Positions 13,965 through 23,735 of a stretch of 64,000 nucleotides of DNA are shown here, piece after piece. Position 1 is the first letter of the stretch. Each line of letters opens with the position of its first letter. The DNA is from Chlorella sorokiniana (lineage: Eukaryota > Chlorophyta > Trebouxiophyceae > Chlorellales > Chlorellaceae). Made by a program: the position numbers and the translations under genes. The DNA lies in assembly GCA_025917655.1 (NCBI GenBank), contig CP084619.1:1798001-1862000 (forward strand), read 5' to 3'. The notes under the pieces are model-generated. The model did not search any database. It worked only from the letters and a program-made list of their open reading frames with translations, and was not told the origin of the DNA.

Positions 13965-15409
13965 CCCCAGTCCGCCAGTTTAGTAACAAAGAAGTACCCT
14001 CAACTTCTCCGTCTGGTGGAAAAAGGTGCGTGACAGTGAGGTCGACTGGCACAGCCGCCTCCCCCGCCGCTGCCCCTTCGGCCACGACCTTGTTCTGCTG
14101 CTTGTTTTGAAGTTTCATATCATTCTCGGACTGCTCTCGAAGCACTCCTGTCACTGTAATGTCTGTGCAGGCACGCTCGTGGCGCTGGAGCGCCCAGCCA
14201 GCTACCAGGAGCGCCGCACTGACGGGTACCGCGAACCGCTGCATCTGTATCTTGTGGGCACCGCCCATGTGTCTGCCCAGTCCGCGGAAGACGTGCGGGC
14301 GGTGGTGCGAGCGGTGCAGCCTGATGCGGTGGTTGTCGAGCTGTGTCGCTCGCGGCAGGCGGTGATGTACCCACCGCAGCAGGCAGGCCAGGGTTCGCAG
14401 GAGCAGCCAGGGAAGGGCACCGCCCAGGCGTCGCCGTGGACCCTCAGCGGCAGCATGAGCGAAGGCGAGGAGCAGCAGGAGGCAAGCGGCAGCTTCAGGA
14501 GCATCAGCTGCGGTGACGGCGGCAGTACAGCGGCGGCAGCAGCGCCCATGGCTCGCAACCTACTAAGCCTGAGCGGCGGCAGCCTGCTATCCTCCTTCCA
14601 GCGCAGCATGGAGCTGGGCGGCAGCAGCGCGCTGCTGCTGCGCCTGCTGCTGGGCCGCATGTCGGCGGGGCTGTCCGGGCGGCTGGGCGTGACGGGCGGC
14701 GGCGAGTTTGTGGCCGCGCGGCAGGAGGCGGAAGCGCTAGGGGCGCAGCTGGTGCTTGGGGACCGGCCCATAGAGATCACGCTGCAGCGGGCCTGGGACG
14801 CGCTGAGCTGGCGACGGCGCGCTGCTCTGGCAGCGGAGCTCGCTCGAGGTGCATGGGCGGCGCGAGCAGCCACGCTGGATGCCGCAGCGGTGGAGCGGCT
14901 CAAGGACGATGACGCGGTGTCGCTGCTCTTTGCCCAGCTGTCTGCCGCATACCCAGAGGTGGGGTTGGCTGGATGGGCTGCTCGGGCCCTGGCCTCAATC
15001 ATGCCATACTGCACCATTGATACAGGCACGTCACTCCTCGTCGCACCCGACCTGCGACGCTCCCCATCCCACACCCCACCCCCACCCGTGTAATTATCCG
15101 CAGCTTGTGAGCCCGCTGGTGCACGAGCGGGACCTCTACCTCTCCTGGTCGATCAAGCGCAGCAAGGCGGTCAACGGGGCGCGCGCGGTGGTGGCCGTGG
15201 TGGGGAAAGGGCACCTGCGCGGCGTGTGCCATGCGCTGACAAACGACGAGGCAGGCGCCGCGTTGCGCTTCAGCGACCTTGTGGGTGGCAAGAACGTGCG
15301 TGCAGATCGACAGCGGCGGCAAGCTGAGGCGGCGGGGCGCTTTGCATTAGAGACTGCACTGTTTGGGGCTCTGTTCTATGCATGGACAGCCCTGCAGTCG
15401 GCGCACTGA
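13965..15409 (+). CDS. TraB/PrgY-family membrane-associated protein (5' end incomplete)
   Basis: A supported exon begins at 13965 (reading PQSASLVTKKYPQLLRLVEK). It is spliced at GTGCGTGA to an exon starting near 14170 that reads GTLVALERPASY. The TraB hallmarks follow: LYLVGTAHVSAQSAEDVR, VQPDAVVVELC, LGDRPIEITLQRAWDAL, and after another intron (about 15025-15103) VVAVVGKGHLRGV. A serine/glutamine-rich insert (about 14380-14600) lies between the first two blocks. A hydrophobic stretch near the C-terminus (FALETALFGALFYAWTALQS) could anchor it in a membrane. Plant TraB proteins act in outer-membrane organelle contacts and mitophagy. The biochemical activity is not established, and I do not assign one here. 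The stop is TGA at 15407-15409. The true start codon is upstream and unresolved. Confidence 0.82.
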
Positions 15410-16046
15410 CTGTGTGAACAGCTCGTCTCGCAAGCGCTGGCTGTTATGCATGGAACAAAACCTACTCACTGTGCATGATTCACAGCCACCCCACAGACCT
15501 AACAGCAATGTCTCCTAGTCTTGGCGTTCTTCCCTTTCCCTGCTCAGACAGCAGGTTGTGTTGTTAAAAGGGGTGACGGCCAACTTCCTCACCACGAGGC
15601 TGGACAACATCAAATAGGGACCTTGACTGGAGAAACATTGTGCTGGCAGTCATCGCAAGGCGGGGGAGATGATGACTGGGCAGAAAGAAATATGGGGCGG
15701 TTGAACATGTTGCGCGCCGGTTGTCGGTGGCGGGTTCATTGACATCCGCAAGCATGGGGATGGGCAAGGGGTTGGCTTGGGGCTCTCCAAGCTGACCAGG
15801 TGATGGGTAAGAATCGGGCAGCACAAGAAGGGGATGCACAAAGGGGCAAACACGACAGCCAGGGGCCACCTCACTGCTGTTCCTCAAGCACAGCAAGGGG
15901 CATGGGGCAAGGAGCGAAAGGGGGATAGCAGGGAAGAGCAACCAGGGGAAAGGGGAGCTGGTCTGGTGCCACAGGCCTGCAGTAGTTGCTGTGAGCCGCA
16001 AAGACACAGCGGCGGGGCCCGACTGCCTGGTCCAGTAGGCAGCCGC
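15410..16046. other. Convergent intergenic region
   Basis: The 3' regions of the TraB gene (plus) and the linker-like gene (minus) face each other here. No reading frame looks coding, and no TGTAA signal was recognised on either strand. Confidence 0.5.
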
Positions 16047-17453
16047 TCACATGCTGCCGCCGCGCTTACGCTCCAGGAAATCGCACTGCTCCTTGGAGAG
16101 GCGGGCCTGCTCCTCAGCAGTCACATAGCGGTAGGAGGAGGAGGAGGCTGCGCCGTAGGAGGAGGCAGACGAGCCCATAGCGGATGCTGAGGACACGTTG
16201 GAGACGGCGCGGCTGCGGAAGGAGGGGCGCGGGCTCTGGCTGCGGCCGCGGGTGGGGGCGGGGGCAGCCGGGCAACGCTGGACTCCCTGCGCTTGCGCTC
16301 CAGGAACGCCTGCTGCTCGGCGCTCAGCCCCGTGGCGGCGACGGAGGAGGAGGGCGGGTTGTAAGAGGTGGGGTTGGCGGCGGGAGCGCTGTAGGAGGCG
16401 GAGGTGCGGCGCGGGGCCGAAGAACCGCGGAAGGAGGGGCGCGGGCTCTGGCTGCGACCACGGGTGGGAGCAGGGGCAGCCGGGGCAACGCTCGACTCCC
16501 GGCGCTTGCGCTCCAGGAACGCCTGCTGCTCGGCGCTCAGCCCCGTGGCGGCGGCGGAGGAGGAGGGCGGGTTGTAAGAGGTGGGGTTGGCGGCGGGAGC
16601 GCTGTAGGAAGCGGAGGTGGGGCGTGGGGCCGAGGAGCCACGGAAGGAGGGGCGAGGGTTGGAACTGCGACCGCGGGTGGGAGCCGGGGCCGGGGAGCGG
16701 CTGGTCTCTCGCGCCTTGCGCTCCAGGAACGCCTGCTGCTCAGCGCTCAGACCCTTGGAGGTGGCAGGGGCAGCGCTGCGGCCCTGCACGACCAGAAAAG
16801 GTCCCAATGTGAGCAGGCAAGCAGAGCACTACAGACAACAGGGGGATGGCACGGTGGCAGCCTCCCATTTAGGGCCGTGCATCCCTGCTTCCCTTGCTTC
16901 CTGCAGAGTGCTCCATGTGTGCCAGCACCACGCAACATATCAACGGGCTGGGCCGTCCAACAGTACTCACCCGCGATGCAGCGGGAGCGGGAGACCCGCT
17001 GGTTTCACGACGCTTGCGCTCCAGGAAGGCCAGCTGCTCAGGGGACAGCTTAGCGGTGTCAATAGCCACTGCCTGCACGCGCAGGTGCTGCAGCAGGGGA
17101 TAAGGTGGGGAAGGATAAGGTGAAAGAAGAGGCCTATCGCTGACGGCAACCCAGTCGTCCTCCTGGAGGGCCTGGCGGGCTACGCCCGCTCTGCCGAGAA
17201 AGGGCTGGCTGGCGGCTGCAGCAGTCTTTCAGCAGCGGGCAGCCAAGCTCTCAATAGTTGGCGCACTACCAGCATGGCTCGGGCAGCTTCCACTTGCATC
17301 AGCTGCCCAACCTCGCCGTTCGCTGCCTCATTCCACCCCTGAAATAATGTCACCACGTCAATGTATCTATGCTGGCCGCACCTGCACGCGGGAAGCACGG
17401 GCCATGCCGGGGCGGGCCGCAAAGGCCTTCTGGGACAGTTGAGCAGCGTGCAT
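16047..17453 (-). CDS. Plastid-targeted repeat protein, candidate Rubisco (pyrenoid) linker
   Basis: It starts at MHAAQLSQKAFAARPGMARA (ATG 17453), which looks like a chloroplast transit peptide. The next exon reads PFLGRAGVARQALQEDDWV, and the protein ends FLERKRGGSM (stop 16047-16049). Five copies of a short helical motif, consensus LSxEQxxFLERKRRE, lie at about 17010-17050, 16711-16752, 16504-16545, 16289-16330 and 16065-16105. Between them lie roughly 55-residue disordered spacers rich in S, P, A and R, with TRGRSQSPRPSFRGSSAP and ASYSAPAANPTSYNPPSSS. The repeat length is about 69-72 residues and the overall charge is strongly basic. Disorder, regular helical repeats, high pI and a transit peptide are the features of EPYC1-type Rubisco linkers. 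A linker from Chlorella has been reported, but I cannot align to it here. The frame breaks at a G run near 16269, where the sister repeat has one more G, probably a sequence error. Next to it is LCIB1. Confidence 0.72.
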
Positions 17454-17888
17454 TGTGCTTCCCGCACTTTTCAACGTGACTATGATACAGGAGAGCTCGA
17501 TGTCAATAGGTCGAGGACGTCATGGAAGATGCGTTGGAACGTCTCCAACCTTCCACCATCAGCAGTGGTAGACCAACCAGCATCAAAAAATCATAAGCTG
17601 TACTTACGTGCTCCAGGTTGATGGCCTCAAAATTACATTAAAACAAAATAGCACAGATGGACTGTTTTCATTGCACCGGGGCTAAACTCAGTGGGAACAT
17701 GCCGGGCAAGACATGCTAGAGCATGGTTCAATGCCACAGCTGCCCTAGGTACATGTCCAAGAAGGAGTGCAGTGGTTGGCAGGTGGACAAAAAGACCGGC
17801 GCAAAGGATGGAGCAGGGGAGCCATGGCTGCTGCCCCAACGTGTTGGTCATGATCGGATGAACTGGACCCCGCCACAAGCGGGTCCAC
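17454..17888. other. Linker promoter and LCIB1 3' region
   Basis: This contains the 3' untranslated region of LCIB1 (signal at 17633-17637) and, between that and 17454, a short upstream region for the linker-like gene. Confidence 0.55.
17633..17637 (-). terminator. Probable polyadenylation signal of LCIB1
   Basis: TGTAA on the minus strand about 250 bp past the LCIB1 stop codon. Confidence 0.45.
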
Positions 17889-20325
17889 CTAATTGGAGGG
17901 CAGCTTGTACTTCTCCTCCAGCTGCTCCCACACCTTGCGCAGCTCCGCATCTGCAGCATAAGCGCGGTGTTTCAGGTTAATGTCTTGTTAATGTCATGTC
18001 AAAGAGTGCGCCACCAGCGCGTGCAAACAGGTCTTCTACTGATTTGTCAGGCACTTGCTGCAAACAGTTCCTGGCTGAACAAGAGTCACGCTCACTCTCG
18101 GCGAAGCTGGTGTCGATGATGGTCGAGTTGTCGGTGGTGGCACAACGCTCCGGGGTGCCCTTCACAATCTTGGACTGCCAGCTGGGCACAGCAGAGGCAC
18201 TCGAACCTTCCAGGCCCTCCTCCTTCATCAGGGACAGGTATCGCTGCAGGCGGGCCTTCTGGGAACGGCGAGCATCCTTGGAATCAAAGGCGTAGGGGGC
18301 CTCCTCCTCGCGCAGCATGCTCTGGCCGCCCTGGTTGCACACGTCGGCAGGGCCAGCCACCAGGCGCATCTGGCGCGGGGTCATGGGCTGCAACGGGCAA
18401 GCAGTGAGGGCAACATTAGAGCTAACACATGACCGTGCGCGAACAGAGCTAGTATTGCTCTAGCGCCGGCAGGCAGCCAGGTAAAAGATTCTCACCGGCA
18501 TCGCCGTCAGGTCCAGGTGCGTCTTCACACCGTCAACAACCACGTAGGCGGAGGTGGGGGCCACAAACTCCATGTTGGGGGAGTTGTCCTCAAAATCGTA
18601 GGCCCAGTTGTGGATCTGCACGCCCGTGATGACTGCAGGGGAGGAAAGGGCAGGGTGTTGAACCAGGTCAGCGCACCCGTCGCAGCGTGCAGCACCAGCG
18701 ACTGCCAAAGATGCTGTCAAGCTAGCAGCAGACTGCAGGCAGCCGGCCCTCATGGCTGCCACCCACCTGCATAGTCGGCCTTGTCGGTGTTGACCGTCTT
18801 GGAGATGAGGAACTCGAGGTCGTCGGAGATGGTGCGCTCAGCCACCTTGGTCACATCAACCAGGCTCAGACCCTTCACAGACTCGTCGGTGGCGCCCTCG
18901 TGGCGCAGGCGGCGGGCAATGCGCTGCTTCAGGATGCTCATCTCAGGGTCCACGGCATCGTGCACTGCAACGAATGGGGAATTGGTTCGCAACGTGAATC
19001 AAGAAACAAAGAATCGCCTCACTGCTTGACTGCTAGCATGATCCGCAAGTAGTGGCCAGTTGTAACCTGGCACACACACCCACTCCCACCCACCGCCAGG
19101 GATCTTGCAGTTGCAGGTCAGACCCTCGCTCTTGATCTCGTTGGTGGCCTTGATCAGAGCGCCGCACGCGCACGACTGGCCAGGGCGGCCGGGCGGCTCA
19201 TGGGGCCAACCTCGCCCTTGGAGTTGATGCTGATGTGGGGGAAGGAGAAGAACACGTAGCGCTCCTTGTTGCTGCTGCACAGCGGGGAGTGGCTGAAGCC
19301 GGCGCCCATGCCCGTCACGCCGCAGGTCAGCACGCCGCCCAGGCCGTTGGTGGAGAAGGAGGAGCCAAACACCTCCTCAATGCGGTGCTTCAGGGTCACC
19401 GTCACCTCGTCGCGGCACAGGTTCACCATGGCTGGCAGGAAAGAAGGAAGGGGGCAGGTGTGAGAAGAGGGACACTGCTGGAGCTCAACCCTCGTTGCTG
19501 CCCAGTCTGCCCCAGAGGCAAGCCACCATCCCTCACCGATGGAGTTGTCGCCGGTGAAGCCAAAGGCGTACAGAGCCATCTCCACACGCTGCATGAAGTC
19601 GTCGGCGCCCAGGGCGCTCTCAAAGTGCGCCTGCACAGCGTTGGCCCGCCCAGTCAGGTACTCAAGCTCGGCGCTCTCAGGGGCTGCCTCCAGCGCCTCG
19701 CTCTTCGCAGCGGCCCGGGCCACAGCCTCGGGGCCACCGATGATGATGGTGCCGTCGCTCTCCACCACAATCATCTTGCCGTTTGCCTCAATCACAGTGT
19801 CCTCCACTGCAGGACAGGGCAGCACAGCCAGGGTTGAGGCCATGCGAGAGATATGAGCAGCCTGGGTGAAAAATCTTCTATCCCGCAGGGCAGAGATCCT
19901 GGGGCACAGGCTGCCTCACAAGGCCTTCTTATCGTGGAGGCGAGCCCTCTGCATGGCAAAAGTTGCCCTCCCAAAGACTGGTGTCACCCACGGGCTGCGG
20001 TAGTCGCCCGGTAGTAGTGCAGCAAACTTTCAAGGCAAAGGCTATTCAGTTGTGTGGATGCTGTCAGCTGCCCATACACCCGATGTTGGTGACATAGCTG
20101 TTACCAGCCCAGCCAGCGCGCTGCATGCTCACCATCAGCAGCGGCAGAGCAAGCCACCTGCCGCAGGCGGCGAGCCTCTGCCTTCTGCACAGAGCGGTGG
20201 CTGAGGCGGGCGGCGTGGACGTTGCTGCGGGTCGCACGAGGACCACTGGCCCGGTGAGCACCACCGCTGCAGCAAGTGCAGGTTGCCTGAGCGGCCATGG
20301 CAGCAGAGCGCAGGACAAGAGGCAT
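17889..20325 (-). CDS. LCIB: LCIB-family (theta-type) carbonic anhydrase-like protein, copy 1
   Basis: Seven exons, about 20133-20325, 19537-19807, 19094-19431, 18767-18964, 18496-18632, 18096-18387 and 17889-17950, give about 495 residues. The N-terminus (MPLVLRSAAMAAQATCTCC, or from the second Met at 20298) is a plastid transit peptide. The conserved core has FESALGADDFMQRVEMALYA, FGFTGDNSI, VNLCRDEVTVTLKHRIEEVF, LTCGVTGMGAGFSHSPLC, RYVFFSFPHISINS and QSCACGALIKATNEIKSEG. The Cys and His residues in these blocks are candidates for the zinc site. LCIB acts in the chloroplast stroma around the pyrenoid, where it helps recapture CO2 as bicarbonate under low CO2. One C is missing in a run near 19190 (MSRP to GRPGQ). 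It diverges from BST1. Confidence 0.93.
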
Positions 20326-20635
20326 GACTGCGCTCCGAAATGCGATGTGTAAGAGTTTCGGGGAAAATGTGGCGTGTCGTAGGAAGCAGGAGGGAGTTTC
20401 AGGCCGCATCTAATACCTCCTACACGTGAAACGCGTGAAATGACCCACTGCATTTCGCGCCTTTGAAGAGGCTTGCCGAAAGCCTCCTACTACCACTTCA
20501 CACGTTCCTGCTGTCAAACGATATCATCTCCGCTTCTTCAGCGTCTTTTAGGACCGCCAATTGTGCCAACCCTAAGTCTCCCACCTGCCCATCAGCCCTC
20601 CCACAGCTTAATAACTTGGTGGCCAACCACGCATA
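20326..20635. promoter_or_regulatory. Bidirectional promoter region LCIB1/BST1
   Basis: 310 bp separate the two start codons of the divergent pair. Two GAGTTTC elements on the plus strand, at 20353-20359 and 20394-20400, fit the GANTTNC core described for low-CO2 enhancer elements in Chlamydomonas. An imperfect inverted repeat (GCGTGAAATG near 20433 and CATTTCGCGC near 20452) is also present. Function is inferred from position only. Confidence 0.55.
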
Positions 20636-22935
20636 ATGGCCTCCTCAGTTACTGTCAACCCGATGGCAACGGCGGCGCCTACCAGAGGCGCCCTTTCCCG
20701 CTCCGCGGGCAAACGCCCGCTGGCCACTCCCCTGCTGCGCCAGCGCCAGCCAGGCCTGGCTGCTTTGACGGCCCGCCAGCACGCTGCAGCCTGCCGGGGC
20801 ACCCGTCTTCCTTACGTGCGCGTGTCTGCTGCGGCCAGCACCGATAAGGCTGAGCCAGACCACCCTTACTTCAGCGACGACTGGAAGGAATACAACCGCC
20901 GCTTCCAGCGCCCGGTGCGCGCGCTGCCGTTTTCGTGCGCTTGCCACTCGCCACGCTTGATCTACATGCAGCACCTCACTGATGCTGTTACTGTGCTACG
21001 GCACATGCGCTGAAGGAACTGGGGACTCAGTCCTGCCTGTTGATCTACTACAATGCTGGCTCAGTCGTCTCCACCAAGGCCTCCAATGCTTGCAGACTCT
21101 CCAATGCTCCCCATGCTGCCCCCCACCCCCTGCCCCAGGTGTTTGACTTTGAGCGCTGGAAGAAGCACCGCAGCTCCAGCCGGTACCTGCGCCACGTGCT
21201 GGGACTGGGGGAGTCCAAGATTGTGAGCGTTGTCAGCTGCTGGCTGACATGTGCCAGTGGTTGGGAGAACAATCTGTACATCAACCTGCATGCCAACAAG
21301 GCGCAGGACTGATTTTCGCTGCTTGAAAGCCAAGACAGGGGTTGAATTCCTCTTCCTTCTCCCTGCGTCTGCCTTCGCAACCCGCAGGTGCAAGGTCTGG
21401 CCAAGCCGCTGGCATACGTGATGACGCTGGCCACCAGCGTCGCCGTGTACAACACCCTGGCGCAGGCGGGCACTGTGCCTGAGCTGCCAGACCTGAAGTT
21501 TGCCTCGGCGCCCTTTGGCCTCACCTCCTTCGCGCTCTCCCTGCTGCTGGTGTTCCGGTGAGGTTGGGAGCGCACAGAGCGTACAGCAGGACCCTGCTGA
21601 GGCCTTGGCCTGCTCAGCTTGGTGTTGCTGCCCCTACTGTCTCTTACTTGCTTCCTGCCACCCCCACCACCACGACCAATCTACACAGCACCAACACCAG
21701 TTACCAGCGGTGGGACGAGGCGCGCAAGATGTGGGGTTCCATGGTGAACCGCAGCCGCGACTTCACCCGCCAGGCCCTGGGCTACGTGCCCGAGTCGCAG
21801 CCCGAGCTGCGCTCCATGCTGGTCCGCTGGAGCATCACCTACCCGTGAGCCGCTGCTTGCTGCTTGGCAGGGGCGACTTTGTGATGGCTGGCGCTGACGG
21901 TTGTGGTGCTGGTGGCCTTGCATGCATGCTGAGGCATGCCGCCCTTGCTGGCTCCGTGTTGCAGGCGTGCGCTGATGTGCCACCTGCGTCCGGGTGAGAA
22001 CATTGAGGAGGAGGTGAAGGACATCCTGAAGCCTGAGGAGGTGAAGGCCCTGGTGGCCTCCACCCACCGCCCCAACTACTGCATGCAGGTGAGGCGGGCT
22101 GTTGGGTGCGCCTTGCCTGGGTGCTGTGCATTGTGGATGGTATTGCTTTTGGGGGCGGCATGTTTTGTGGAGGGTATGGGCAGTGCGAGTGGCGATGCAT
22201 CATGTCTCGCTGAACGGAATGGAGGCAGGGGCAAGTGTCAGGCGAGAGTTCAGGGCTTGTCATGCCAAGTTCTTCTTCTTTCCTATCCGGCAGGTACTGA
22301 CTGCCTGCCTGAAGGAGGCTCAGCTGCCTGCTGCCGTGACCAGCAACACGGACAGCACGGGCGTGGTTCCGGCTGGAGCTGCCTACCGGATGGACGAGAA
22401 CCTGACCGTGTACTCGGATGTGACTGGTGGCTGCGAGCGCATCCTGCGCACCCCGGTTCCCCTGTCCTACACGCGGTGAGTTGATGGGGGAGGAGAATGC
22501 CAACAGGACTGCCATTTATACGGGGGCATCTTGCCTGCTCTAGCCCTGACCATTCTGCTTTCGTCCTTGTGCAGGCACACCTCTCGCTTCATGATGATCT
22601 GGCTGACGCTGCTGCCCTTCACGCTGTGGGACAGCTGCGGCTGGGCCACGCTGCCCATCACCGGCATCGTTTCCTTCCTGCTGCTGGGCATTGAGGAGAT
22701 TGGCGTGAGCATCGAGGAGCCCTTCACCATCCTGCCGCTGGAGGCCATTGCGCGCACCATTGAGGCCAACCTGCGTGAGCTGGAGGCCACCCACGGCCCC
22801 GCCACGCTGGGCACCAAGCCTGAGGGCGCCAAGAAAGCCGAGCAGCTGCTCTACGAAATCATCCCCAGCTTGGCGCCCAGCAACAATGGCGCCGCAGCTA
22901 ATGGCGCGGCCAGCAAGGTTACCTTGAACGCATGA
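20636..22935 (+). CDS. BST: Bestrophin-like thylakoid anion (bicarbonate) channel, copy 1
   Basis: The gene starts MASSVTVNPMATAAPTRG, with a plastid transit peptide ending near VRVSAAAS. Exons begin at 20636, 21139 and 21388, then at about 21695, 21964, 22294 and 22574. Core features are DFERWKKHRSSSRYLRHVLG, a first membrane segment LAKPLAYVMTLATSVAVYN, a second SFALSLLLVFR followed by NTSYQRWDEARKMWG, LRPGENIEEEVKDIL, and a C-terminal membrane block (FMMIWLTLLPFTLWD and ITGIVSFLLLGIEEIGVSIE) with EEPFTILPLEAIARTIEANL. This is the bestrophin/RFP-TM family (Pfam PF01062). Its members BST1-3 in Chlamydomonas sit in thylakoids, are needed for the CCM and associate with LCIB. The tail ends KVTLNA. 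All frames are intact across about seven exons. Confidence 0.93.
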
Positions 22936-23735
22936 GGTCAGGGCTGGCAGGCTTGCCTTCGCGACCAACAAGAGTTTGACGCAGCAATGCTTGCTCCCCG
23001 CAAGCTCAGGCTACGGTCAACGCGGCGCCGGCCCTTTACTTTGACCAATCTGATTCGTCTGACAACCCTTGCGGGCTAACACCAATGCCAGCAAATGAAT
23101 CCTGGGCGCAGCAGCTTGGTGTCACACGGGGACCTCTGAATCCCCCAAGGGGGTCCACTTGGTTGACTGTGTTTCAATTTCATTATCGACAATTCTGCTT
23201 CGGGCGCCTCCTCGGCTCTGCAGGGCGTTCCCACCACCATTTCTTCTCTCCATGCAGTGCTGGCTAATGGCTTGATCGCCACTGCTGGAGTTTGTACACC
23301 CCGTCTTTTGTCCTGCTTGGCCTTCGTTTTCAGCAGTGTAACATGATAAGAATGAAACAGTGAGGTTTGCATAGGAGTCCTGATTGCCCAGCCGAGTCAT
23401 TTTGCGGCTGAACGCTCTCCACCTCTCTGTCCCTGTACACCAAATGTGCAGCGGCGCTTGCCGCCATCAGTCACTCATTGACACCCCAGCTGCATGCGCG
23501 CTGCTGCTTCTTGCGAGGCGGTGCTCGACGGGATGCTGCCTTGCGGCCCCCGCCTCTGCTGCCACGTCATCAGGCGTGCTGCGGGCACCGTCACGGGGCG
23601 GCGGGTGGGGGAGCGCTGCCTCAGGGAGCGGCGAACAGCTGAGGGGGACCCTGTGTCCTGGCCTGCAGCAGGCGTGCAGGCAGGAGACAGCTCATGCAAC
23701 AAAAGGAGACAGTTCATGCAACGAACCATCGAGCC
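22936..23735. other. Convergent intergenic region BST1/subtilase
   Basis: 800 bp between two converging genes. The BST1 polyadenylation signal lies at 23337-23341. No convincing coding sequence was seen. Confidence 0.5.
23337..23341 (+). terminator. Probable polyadenylation signal of BST1
   Basis: TGTAA about 400 bp past the BST1 stop codon, followed by a T-poor, G-rich stretch. Confidence 0.5.

Noticed and set aside
16120-17050. Plus-strand open frame of about 290 codons opposite the linker-like gene
   Set aside because: Glycine/arginine-rich shadow of the minus-strand repeats. It has no domain, start context or splice logic.
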